Source: an uncultured Microcaldota archaeon (lineage in GTDB: Archaea; Micrarchaeota; Micrarchaeia; CAILAH01). Taken from it: 40,130 bases of DNA. Position 1 is the first letter of the stretch, and the number at the start of each line of letters is the position of its first letter. Where the stretch lies: contig CAILAH010000041.1 of assembly GCA_903832205.1 (NCBI GenBank), positions 1 to 40,130 on the forward strand, read 5' to 3'. Of the stretch, positions 23,714-31,900 are shown piece by piece. Below the pieces are notes generated by a model, which did not search any database, had not been told where the DNA came from, and saw only the letters and a list, made by a program, of their open reading frames with translations. Made by a program: the position numbers and the translations under genes.

Positions 23714-25132
23714 CTATTTCACGCTGTCCAATTCTTTTCTCAATATCTCAACTAGCTCTTTCGCCTTTTTCTCGCTCTTGGCCTCGCTGAAAATACGTAT
23801 GTAATTCTCGGTGCCGCTCGCCCGCGCGATGCACCACCCGTCTTCAAAATCCAATCTGACCCCGTCAATGATTATCGCGTTCTTCTGCGACTGCATCCTC
23901 TCCTGCAATTTCTTAATCCTCCCGAACCTCTCCTCGCCCGCCTCAATCTTTGTCTTGACATTAACGAATTTTGGAAGCGCATCCACCACTTCGCTGAGCT
24001 TCCTTTTCTTCTGTACAAGCATTCCCGCAATCCTCAGGCTGCTTAGTATTGCGTCCTTTCCCGGATGTATCTTGGGCCAGATTATTCCCCCGACCTCCTC
24101 ACCGCCGGTCGCGTAGTTTGCTCCCTTTCTCTCCATTTCTTCGGCAATATATGGCGCACCAACAACGACGTATTTTATCTTGCGGCCGTGCTTTGCGGCA
24201 ACCTCCTTGATGATGTTGCTCGTTGCAACCGTTGTTACTACGTCCCCCTTATCCCCCTCGTCATATATTATTTCCACAGCAATGGCAAACACCTTGTCGC
24301 CAAGCACATAATTTCCCTTCTCATCAACGAGCGCCAATCGGTCCCCGTCACCGTCGTAAGCAATGCCCAAATCCGCACCCATCACCTTTACTGTCTTAAT
24401 CAGCTCCTGCACGTTCTGCTCGGTTGGCTCGGAATTTCTTCCAGGGAAAAACCCGTCCTCCTGCCCGTTCAGCGTTGTGACCTTTGCGCCCAGTTCCTTG
24501 AACAAAACGGGCGCAACCCTTCCCGCAGTCCCGTTGCCGCAGTCAATCACGACCTTGAGGCCCTTGAGCATCCCGTGCCCGCCATTTATGCCTCCGCCAG
24601 CATCCAGGCAACCTTTCCTTAGCACGTCGATGTATTCATTTAACGCATTGGCATCCTTCTGCACGGGAGGGATCTTGTCCCAGGTCGTCCTCTTCCAGCT
24701 TTCACTCCCAAGGATTTTCTCTATTTCCTCTCCCCTCTCCTTTGTGAGTGCCACGCCGTTCTCATCATTGAACTTGAGCGCTACCCACTCGGGCGGGTTA
24801 TGTGACGAAGTGATAATTATCGACGGGACTCCCCTTTTCTTCCCGAGAAACTCCACCGCGGGCGAAGGCATTACCCCCAGTAAAACGGGCTGCGCGCCTG
24901 CCCACAGGAGCCCGCTCACAACCGCGCCCTCAACCAATTCTCCGGTGGTCCTTGTATCTCTCGCAACTAAAACCTGTTTAGAGTTAGACCATCCGCCTTC
25001 GCTTTGCGAAGGTCTGTCGCGAAGCCTTGCTTCGCTCCAGGTGGCAAATGATGCGCAAATCTTAGCGATAAAATCAGGCGTAATGTTGTCCAGCGTCCCA
25101 CGCACGCCATTAGTACCGAAATACTTGGCCAT
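23714..25132 (-). CDS. Phosphohexomutase (phosphoglucosamine/phosphomannomutase type) with palindromic insertion
   Basis: Alpha-D-phosphohexomutases interconvert sugar 6- and 1-phosphates, feeding nucleotide-sugar synthesis. In this 472-residue protein are the start motif YFGTNGVRG, the phosphoserine loop ITSSHNPPEW (Ser110), the metal loop AYDGDGDRLALVD, the sugar-specificity loop GGEEVGG and the C-terminal phosphate-binding RASGTENYIRI. The metal and specificity loops fit GlmM-like enzymes. Residues of about 30-50 (ATWSEARLRDRPSQSEGGWS) come from a palindromic element (copy D) placed between the first helix and the VLVARDTRTTGE strand. ATG 25132 follows GGGGGAG; it is 15 bases downstream of the Zn-ribbon gene and likely co-transcribed. 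Confidence 0.92.
   Translation of the reverse strand: MAKYFGTNGVRGTLDNITPDFIAKICASFATWSEARLRDRPSQSEGGWSNSKQVLVARDTRTTGELVEGAVVSGLLWAGAQPVLLGVMPSPAVEFLGKKRGVPSIIITSSHNPPEWVALKFNDENGVALTKERGEEIEKILGSESWKRTTWDKIPPVQKDANALNEYIDVLRKGCLDAGGGINGGHGMLKGLKVVIDCGNGTAGRVAPVLFKELGAKVTTLNGQEDGFFPGRNSEPTEQNVQELIKTVKVMGADLGIAYDGDGDRLALVDEKGNYVLGDKVFAIAVEIIYDEGDKGDVVTTVATSNIIKEVAAKHGRKIKYVVVGAPYIAEEMERKGANYATGGEEVGGIIWPKIHPGKDAILSSLRIAGMLVQKKRKLSEVVDALPKFVNVKTKIEAGEERFGRIKKLQERMQSQKNAIIIDGVRLDFEDGWCIARASGTENYIRIFSEAKSEKKAKELVEILRKELDSVK
24985..25045. repeat. Palindromic element, weak copy D, inside the phosphohexomutase gene
   Basis: Two 7-bp hairpins, CCTTCGC-TTT-GCGAAGG (24996-25012) and GCGAAGC-CTT-GCTTCGC (25019-25035), spaced by 6 bases. 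They are preceded by TTAGACCATC, which resembles the reverse complement of the TGTGGTCTG box of copies A and B. It lacks the G-rich outer hairpin. Confidence 0.55.
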
Positions 25133-25147
25133 GCGGTCCAACTCCCC

Positions 25148-25300
25148 CTAAGGGCCCTCGAAACCACACTTCTTGCACGCATACCTGACCATGTTGCTCT
25201 TGCAATGCCTGCACCTGTATATCTTCTCCCCGCATTTTGGGCACTTGATTTCACTATAGTCAGTAGAGCGCGTGCCGCATGAATCGCAATTCTGTATCAT
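25148..25300 (-). CDS. Small zinc-ribbon protein (archaeal RNA-binding Zn-ribbon type)
   Basis: The 50-residue protein, below the length usually called, has four CxxC pairs: NCDSCG, IKCPKCGEK, YRCRHCKS and YACKKCGFEGP. The arrangement matches the archaeal Zn-ribbon proteins annotated as RNA-binding and translation-related (DUF1610/COG2888-like). The last motif, R-Y-A-C-x-x-C-G-F-x-G-P, is especially typical. It should bind two zinc ions. Its stop codon lies just ahead of the Shine-Dalgarno of the phosphohexomutase gene, so the two form an operon; a TATA-like GATTTTTAATAG lies about 25-35 bases upstream. Confidence 0.85.
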   Translation of the reverse strand: MIQNCDSCGTRSTDYSEIKCPKCGEKIYRCRHCKSNMVRYACKKCGFEGP

Positions 25301-25354
25301 GATAGTGTTTAGACTGAATAACTATTAAAAATCTACCGAATTTAAAGGACTTCA

Positions 25355-26641
25355 ATGGAATGCTCATTTAGGGGGATGTATGACGAGGCGCTTATCCGCA
25401 GGATATCCTCTGCAGTTGGCTCCCTTGGAAACCAGGGAACGGTTGCGGTGGCAATAGATACCCGCCCATCCGGTCCCGCACTTTCAGACACGATAATCTC
25501 AATCCTTAAGAAGAACGGCAACGCAGTGCATTTTCTAGGCGTCGCGCCCACTCCAGTCCTCTCATATTACTCAAAGGTGCAGAACTGCCTCGGAATAATG
25601 GTAACCGCATCTCATAACCCGGAGACGGACAACGGCATAAAGATGTTCTTCAACGGCGTTGAGGCGATAGATGTCCAGCCAAAGCCCGCTGGAATGCCCT
25701 GCGATGTGAAGATTGATGTTGACATAAGGGATTCCTATCTCCACGTGGCCCTCGCCCAAGTCGACACCTCCTCAATAAAGCGCAAAAGACCAAAGGTGAT
25801 TGTGGACTGCGCTAACGGCACGGGCGCACTTTACACGCCACATCTCCTTCGCATGGCAGGCGCCCACGTAATCACCATTGACGCAGATTCCTCGCTTCCC
25901 TTCTCACGTGATTCCGAACCCACGGAGAAATCGCTCTCATATTTGCCCGCACTCATCACAGCATTGAACGCAGACTTCGCAGTGGCGCACGATGCGGATG
26001 CAGACCGCTGCCGCATCATTACCAAAGATGGGCTGCTGAACCAGGACGTTCAGCTCCTGAACATGGCAAGCGCGCTCTGCAAAAGCGGTGAAACATTTGT
26101 CACCACAGTTGAGGCATCGCAAATGGTTAGCGATGAATTGGCCAAGAAGCACATCAAGATTGAAATCACGCCTGTGGGAAGCAACTTCGTTGCCCGTGAA
26201 GCCAAAAACAAAAGTGCGGCGTTCGGAGGGGAGCCCTGCGGCGAATATATCTTCCCCAAATTCCTCCTCTCCGCCGATGGCATTCTTAGCGCGCTGATGT
26301 TCACGAAACTCTACTGTGAAAGCGGATTCACAGATTACAAGCCCTACGCAACCATCCGCGGCAAGATTGAGATTGCATCTGGTAAGGGCGGAAGCAAAAA
26401 CACCGATGAGACGAAGCAATCCGCAATGAAAGAGATCGAGATGGCACTGAAGAAAGACAAGAACGCAAAAATCGTCAGTGATTTGGACGGCGTCCTGTTT
26501 ATTTACAATGACGCCCGCGTCCTAGTGCGCAAGAGCAACACGCAGGACATCATCCGCATAACCTGTGAGCACAAGGACGAAAAGAAAGCGCAGGCCGCCT
26601 ATGATGAAATAAAAAGGATTGTGGGAGAAAGGTGTAGGTAG
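25355..26641 (+). CDS. Second phosphohexomutase paralogue
   Basis: The 428-residue protein is of the same superfamily as 23714-25132 but shorter and quite different in sequence. It has the phosphoserine loop TASHNPETDNG (Ser86), the metal loop HDADADRCRI, where the usual DGDGDR is DADADR with all three aspartates kept, GGEPCGEYIF as the sugar loop, and a degenerate C-terminal phosphate loop RKSNTQDIIRI instead of RxSGTEP. It probably acts on a different hexose or hexosamine phosphate. The N-terminus is short: the FGT-GxRG start motif of the family is reduced to FRGMYD. It is divergent from the Zn-ribbon gene and is followed 66 bases later by the nucleotidyltransferase. Confidence 0.88.
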   Translation: MECSFRGMYDEALIRRISSAVGSLGNQGTVAVAIDTRPSGPALSDTIISILKKNGNAVHFLGVAPTPVLSYYSKVQNCLGIMVTASHNPETDNGIKMFFNGVEAIDVQPKPAGMPCDVKIDVDIRDSYLHVALAQVDTSSIKRKRPKVIVDCANGTGALYTPHLLRMAGAHVITIDADSSLPFSRDSEPTEKSLSYLPALITALNADFAVAHDADADRCRIITKDGLLNQDVQLLNMASALCKSGETFVTTVEASQMVSDELAKKHIKIEITPVGSNFVAREAKNKSAAFGGEPCGEYIFPKFLLSADGILSALMFTKLYCESGFTDYKPYATIRGKIEIASGKGGSKNTDETKQSAMKEIEMALKKDKNAKIVSDLDGVLFIYNDARVLVRKSNTQDIIRITCEHKDEKKAQAAYDEIKRIVGERCR

Positions 26642-26707
26642 GACAATGACAAGCAGGATGATAGATTAGGCAGAGCAATGAAAAAATTGCAAAAAGGGTG
26701 CATTATG

Positions 26708-27976
26708 ATGAAAGGTGTAATACTCGCCGCAGGAAAAAGCACGCGATTACAGCCGGTTACAGAGGACATTTCAAAATGCCTGCTTCCCGTGGGCGGAAAG
26801 GCAATCATGGAATACTCCATGGAGTACATGGAAAAATCGGGCATAAAGGAAATCGCCCTCGTTGTCAACAAGGCAAATGCGGAGCACATGAGGGAGTATT
26901 TCGGCGAGAAATTCGGCAAGGCAGCGCTCACCTACATCATCCAGGATGACAAGAAGAAGGGCTCAGCGGCCGCAGTGCTTGCAGCGCTCCCGTTCATTAA
27001 GAGCGATGAGGCCGTGATAATGGCCGGCGATGTCATAACCGAATACTCAGACGTAAAGGCGATAATAGATTTCCACACCAGGCACAAGCTGCAGGCGTCA
27101 ATGCTGCTTGCGGAAGTTAGTGACCCGAAGAGATACGGCATTGCGGAGCTTAAGGAAAAGAAGGTCGTTGACATAATTGAGAAGCCCGCCAACCCCAAGA
27201 GCAACCTTGCAAATGCAAGCGTCTATGTGGTCGGGAAGAAGTTCGTTGATGAGATCGCAAAGGTCCAGCTCAGCCAGAGAGGTGAGCTTGAGATAACCAG
27301 CGCTCTCTATGAATTGTGCAACGAGGGGATTCTCTACGGCATTGTGGCAAAGGGCTACTGGAACGACGTGGGCACGCCCTGGGACCTGCTCGCCGCAAAC
27401 GAATACTTCATGAAGAAAATCAAGAATAGCATTAAAGGGGTTGTTAAGGACAGCACCATCATAGGCGATGTTGTCGTGGAGGAGGGCGCGGAAGTGCTCA
27501 ACTCCTACATTGAGGGCCCCTGCTACATCTCAAAGGGCGCAATCGTGGGCCCCTACGCGCAGATACGCAAGCATACCTATCTCGGCCCGGGTGTTGAGGT
27601 GGGCGGCTTTTCAGTAGTTAAAAACTCAATAATCCTGGGAGGCACAAAGGCGAAGCATCTCTCCTACATTGGCGACAGCATCATCGGCCACAATTGCAAC
27701 TTCGGCTCATCAACCCAGGTGGCCAACCTGCGCTTCGACAAGAAGACAATCAGGATGGCGATAAACGGGACCGAATACGACAGCGGCAGGAAGAAGCTCG
27801 GCTGCGTTGTGGGCCCCAACGTCAATTTCGGCGTCAACTCCATAATCGTCCCCGGAAAGAAGGTGGGCGGGAACTCCATAATCGGCCCCGGCGTCATCAT
27901 AACGGAGGACGTTCTCCCCAACACGAGGGTGCTCATCAAGCAGAACCAGGACCACTCGCCGATAAACGGGGACTAA
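26708..27976 (+). CDS. GlmU-like bifunctional sugar-1-phosphate nucleotidyltransferase/acetyltransferase
   Basis: The N-terminal half is a sugar-1-P nucleotidyltransferase: GVILAAGKSTRLQPVTED, SKCLLPVGGKAIMEYSMEYM, AGDVITEYSD, EKPANPKSNLAN and GYWNDVGTPWDLLAANEYF. The C-terminal half, from about residue 245, is a left-handed beta-helix of hexapeptide repeats (IEGPCYISKGAIVGPYAQIR and following), as in archaeal GlmU/ST0452-type enzymes that make UDP-GlcNAc from GlcN-1-P with acetyl-CoA, or make dTDP-glucose. At 422 residues it matches that class. ATG 26708 is preferred after the GGGTG Shine-Dalgarno; ATG 26705 is adjacent. Together with the two phosphohexomutases it forms a nucleotide-sugar supply group. 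Confidence 0.9.
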   Translation: MKGVILAAGKSTRLQPVTEDISKCLLPVGGKAIMEYSMEYMEKSGIKEIALVVNKANAEHMREYFGEKFGKAALTYIIQDDKKKGSAAAVLAALPFIKSDEAVIMAGDVITEYSDVKAIIDFHTRHKLQASMLLAEVSDPKRYGIAELKEKKVVDIIEKPANPKSNLANASVYVVGKKFVDEIAKVQLSQRGELEITSALYELCNEGILYGIVAKGYWNDVGTPWDLLAANEYFMKKIKNSIKGVVKDSTIIGDVVVEEGAEVLNSYIEGPCYISKGAIVGPYAQIRKHTYLGPGVEVGGFSVVKNSIILGGTKAKHLSYIGDSIIGHNCNFGSSTQVANLRFDKKTIRMAINGTEYDSGRKKLGCVVGPNVNFGVNSIIVPGKKVGGNSIIGPGVIITEDVLPNTRVLIKQNQDHSPINGD

Positions 27977-28021
27977 TTAACTTACCCATCCGACGATGGC
28001 ACCAGAGGCTTAAAATAAAAG

Positions 28022-28032
28022 GTTAAATATTT
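28022..28032 (+). promoter_or_regulatory. TATA box for alba
   Basis: GTTAAATATTT about 50 bases upstream of the start codon; GAGGGGTG just ahead of the ATG pair serves as the Shine-Dalgarno. Confidence 0.5.
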
Positions 28033-28078
28033 CCCCCTTCATATTACCAAATCCAGCCGAAAAAGAGGGGTGTAAATG

Positions 28079-28354
28079 ATGGCAAATGAGAACGTGGTTT
28101 TTGTGGGAAAGAAGAACGTCATGAGTTATGTGCTGGCAGTGGTGACACAGTTCAACAACGGTAACAAAGAAGTCGTGATAAAGGCGCGAGGCAAGATCAT
28201 AAGCAGGGCGGTCGATGTGGCCGAAATCGTGAAAAACCGCTTTGTCAGCGACGCAAAGGTCAAGGATGTGCACATCCTGACCGAGGAGCTTGCCAGCGAG
28301 GACGGCTCCATGAGCAAGGTTTCGGCAATAGAAATCACGCTCACGAGGCCCTAA
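28079..28354 (+). CDS. albA: Alba DNA/RNA-binding chromatin protein
   Basis: Alba dimers coat DNA and RNA in archaea. The 91-residue protein matches the family throughout: [20 protein letters not shown] with the Lys pair that contacts nucleic acid (and is the acetylated site in Sulfolobus Alba), then [20 protein letters not shown] and the final strand [13 protein letters not shown] 28079 (MANENV) is the usual start; an ATG lies immediately upstream. The genome thus encodes both a histone-fold protein and Alba. The HDAC-fold protein at 1177 belongs to a superfamily that deacetylates lysines, but no link to Alba is shown. Confidence 0.95.
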   Translation: MANENVVFVGKKNVMSYVLAVVTQFNNGNKEVVIKARGKIISRAVDVAEIVKNRFVSDAKVKDVHILTEELASEDGSMSKVSAIEITLTRP

Positions 28355-28417
28355 AGGGGGCATTTCGGTTTTACCTTTAAATTAACCTATGTGTTAAAAA
28401 TATCCAACGGTGGTTGT

Positions 28418-28888
28418 GTGACAGTGGATGACAATGTAAAGAAAATTATTTTGGGCAAGCTTAGGGAGTGGGAAGGGGAGACTATTACCGTCGCAAAGCT
28501 TGGTGAATTGCGCGAGATAATCACCAAGAAGACGGGCAAGCACAAGTTCGTTCCTTACACTAATATCCGCAAATGGGTGCGAGAGGCAAAGAAGGACTAC
28601 GTGGCCGCTGCAAAGGCAGAGAAGGGTGCCGGGCCCGAGAAGGGCGGAAGGGCCCCTGCGTCTGAGCCGCACCACATTCCGGCGATACCAAAGCACGCCG
28701 GCCCCATGGTGGTTGCAATGCAGCCCAATTCCGATTCAATGAAGAAATCGATGATTTCCCCGTTCTCGGACCGCGTCTATTTCCAGAACCTTACCTATGA
28801 GCTGAGCGCAATGCGCAGGGGCCTCGAGAGGATAAGCAAGCAGCTGGACGATCTCGAGGAGCAGCTCAAGGAATTGGGCGGGAAATAA
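28418..28888 (+). CDS. Uncharacterised protein with C-terminal coiled coil
   Basis: About 156 residues from GTG 28418 (VTVDDNVKKIILGKLREWEG); a GTG at 28391 would add nine residues. The N-terminal part looks like a small helical domain (TVAKLGELREIITKKTGKHK, then YTNIRKWVREAKKDY), possibly winged-helix-like DNA-binding, followed by a Pro/Gly/Ala linker (KAEKGAGPEKGGRAPASEPH) and a coiled coil at the C-terminus (LSAMRRGLERISKQLDDLEE). It follows alba by about 60 bases with its own AT-rich CCTTTAAATTAACC, and the company of alba hints at a chromosomal role. No family is recognised. Confidence 0.6.
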   Translation: MTVDDNVKKIILGKLREWEGETITVAKLGELREIITKKTGKHKFVPYTNIRKWVREAKKDYVAAAKAEKGAGPEKGGRAPASEPHHIPAIPKHAGPMVVAMQPNSDSMKKSMISPFSDRVYFQNLTYELSAMRRGLERISKQLDDLEEQLKELGGK

Positions 28889-28892
28889 TTTG

Positions 28893-28926
28893 TAAATAAA
28901 AAAAGAATTCTATTTTTTATTTATCT
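28893..28926. terminator. Shared AT-rich terminator between convergent genes
   Basis: AATAAAAAAAGAATTC followed by TATTTTTTATTTATC: T-runs on both strands between the convergent stops at 28888 and 28937. Confidence 0.5.
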
Positions 28927-28936
28927 TAATAGCGGA

Positions 28937-31900
28937 TTAGTAAACCGAATATGTATAGAGCAACCAGAATTCCCAGGTTACCTGCTCGCTGCCCATGCCT
29001 GTCGTGCTCGTTTGCCTTGAGGTTGCGCCCGGAGTCTTAAATCTCCCGACAGGTATTGCCGGAATATTTTCGACCGTGGTCGTTGTCCCTACAAAGTTTG
29101 TGAGCATATTGACCTTGGCAGTTGCCTGGAAAATATGGCCGCTGTATAACGTACCTGTTGCAGTTAGCAGGAATTCCTTTTTCGCAATTTCCGGATTCTC
29201 GCCCCAAGTAAATAGGGCATTGAATGCATTCTCATCAAACAACAGGTACTTCCAACCTCCGCCAAATCCAACAGATGCAAGCCACGCATTTCTATTGGGG
29301 TCAACAAGCGGTATGCCTAAGTCCAGATTGAGCCTCTTTTCTAACTCAGTGAGCTGCACCTTTGCTATTTTCTCCTTATCACGAGTCTGGACCTTTAGGC
29401 CGCCATATGCGTCTATCCATCCGCCATATATGTAGTACCTTCCAAACGCAGCAGTCTCATAGGAATTTACGCCCAGCCCCTCCTCCTTTTGGTATGAGAT
29501 GGGCAACGCGATTAAATGGAACTTCCCTTTTTGCGCGGTCAAGCCCAAGCCGCTTGTCCACAGTGTCCCTTCAATTCCAGGCTTCTCATCCTTTGCGAGC
29601 CTGCCGAACAATCCGGTAACTGACAGCTTGAAATCGCTCTCTTCAAATATATTCCAAAGCGTGAGCTTGCCCACAGCTCCCTTGCCGAGAATATCGCCCT
29701 CGGGTGCACTGGTCACTTCAAGCTCATATTTCCCAACAAGCGCATCAACGCCTGCCAGGTGCTGCACCTTTTGTGCGAGCTCCTCAACCTTTGCGCCCGC
29801 TATGTAATACAATCTGATTTCCTTGCTGTCGCCCTTGAATGAGACTTCCGCTCCTGCGAACACCTGGTCATTTTTGCTGGTTGCATCCGTATCATATATC
29901 GTAATTGCTTTTGCTTCCCATGATTCGCCGATAAACTTAGCCGCGAAATCCGCTCCCCATCCAAACTGTTTCTGGCCGATGAGCGAGCCAAGCAGGAAGG
30001 CGGTTTGCTTCTTATTGGACACATAGGCAGTGCCGCCGTAGACACCGCCCTCCTTAAATTCGCCGTAAAGCCCCCCTCCAGCCATAAGGCTGTCTCCGAC
30101 GTATTTATATACGGCGCCGCTCCTTATGATGTCCGTGACACTCAAGAACACAGAACCGTACTGCTTTTGCGATTGCACGAATATTACTTCACCCGCGCCG
30201 CCGTTCTCCGCGCGGCGTTTCAAGTCCTCAAGCGTTGCGCTTGGGCGTGCACCAATCTGCGGCTCCTCAAGCTGCGTTGTGCCGCTTGTCTGCTGCGGGT
30301 TTTCGGAAAGCATCCTTCTCTGCGCAAGCAGGTTTTTGAACTCCGGATTTTGGTAGTAAAGCACCGCGCCCACAAATTTTGGGTCTTCAAACTCAAGGCT
30401 TGCGAGCCCCAGGCCTTTTTGCGGACCCTGAAGCTTATTCTCAAAAACGCCGCCAGCACCAACTTTTCCAAGCTGCGTTAATGCTTCCACGCCTTCAAAA
30501 TTGCCCTTTGTCGTTTTGCTTTCAAATATATCCTTGTTGAACAGGAGAAGGTGCGAGTATCCCACCTGCACTGATTTGCCATCTGTAAATCCATTGCCCT
30601 TCCCGTCCTCTATTACCTGCCTGTAGAATGCATAGACCTGTTGCGCCTGGTCATAGGTCAGCTCTAAAGTACCGGCGTTAACGAATGAGCCGCTGGGCTG
30701 CCTTCTCATTATCTCCACTTCAAACTTTCTCCTGTAATCCTTCTCCCCGAGCGTCTGCTCGTCAAACTTGAGCCTCGCCGCGCTGGTGGCGCCATGTGCA
30801 TTATGGTCAAGCCAGAAGTTGAGCAGCTTCTTCTCCTCAAGTATTCCCGCATCCTCAACCGTTTTTATACCGCCCGGAACTGTTGGGCCCAGGCTCGTCT
30901 GTTTGGACAGGTCAGTATTTTTGTCCCAATCATAATTGAGTTTCTGCTCGATTATTTGGCCGTCAGCAAACGGGATATTGCGCGTCCTCTGCTCAATCTT
31001 TAGTTTTGCATTCTCATTCTCAAACGTCCTTGTTTCAGATGAGAGCGCCCCGCCCTGCTCTGTTGATTTTGACTGTTCAGAAAAAGAACCACCCGGCATG
31101 CCGCCTTCAACCTTTGCATAGGCTTCCCTGCCAGGACCGCCCCCAGCTACCCCTCCTTTCACCTGCCAGCTTTCAGTCTCGCTCTTTGAGGTCGTAGTCT
31201 CCTTAAAATCTGTGCTTTGGGTCGCCGTGCCGGAAACATTTTTCGTTCCGGCTCCGCTGCCGCCCAAGTTTCCACCGAAAAAGGTCCACTCTCCAGGTAT
31301 GATTGGCCCGCTGTCTTCAAGTGCGTACAAGTCCATGCCTAGCGCAGGCACCGTAATGTATCCCTGCGGCGTGTTGACGTTAATGGACGCAATTTTACCC
31401 ATGACTTTCTCATAGGCCCTGAAGAAATTCGTCACCAACCTTGCGGATTTTAGGTCCTCGTTATTATACAGGTTAATGAATTCTGAGATGCGCGCCGGCT
31501 GGCCCCCGACCATAGTGTAATTCATTGCCTGTAGATTCGTCTTCTCGAAAAGCGTAAGTATTGTGTTGATGTCTATGCTCCCGCTTGCCCTGAAGATATC
31601 CATCAGTTCCTTGCCGCCGGGGCTGCTTATAGTAACGCTCTTGGGCCTTTCCCTTCGGGATTCCCTTATTCTATACACGTTCCACTCAAGCAGGAAGGCA
31701 AACTTGTTCTCAAGGCTGTTGACATATCCCTTGAGGTTATCATAATCATAGGCAAGCTCCCTCGCCTGGGTTCTTGAGCCAATGAATGTCATAATGCGGT
31801 CTATGTCGTCGACCCTGAAGTTCTTGTACACAAGCTCCCCGTCCTTTTGTAGGAAGTAGGCAGATGATTTGGGGGAGAGGTTGCCCAAGCCGACAACGAA

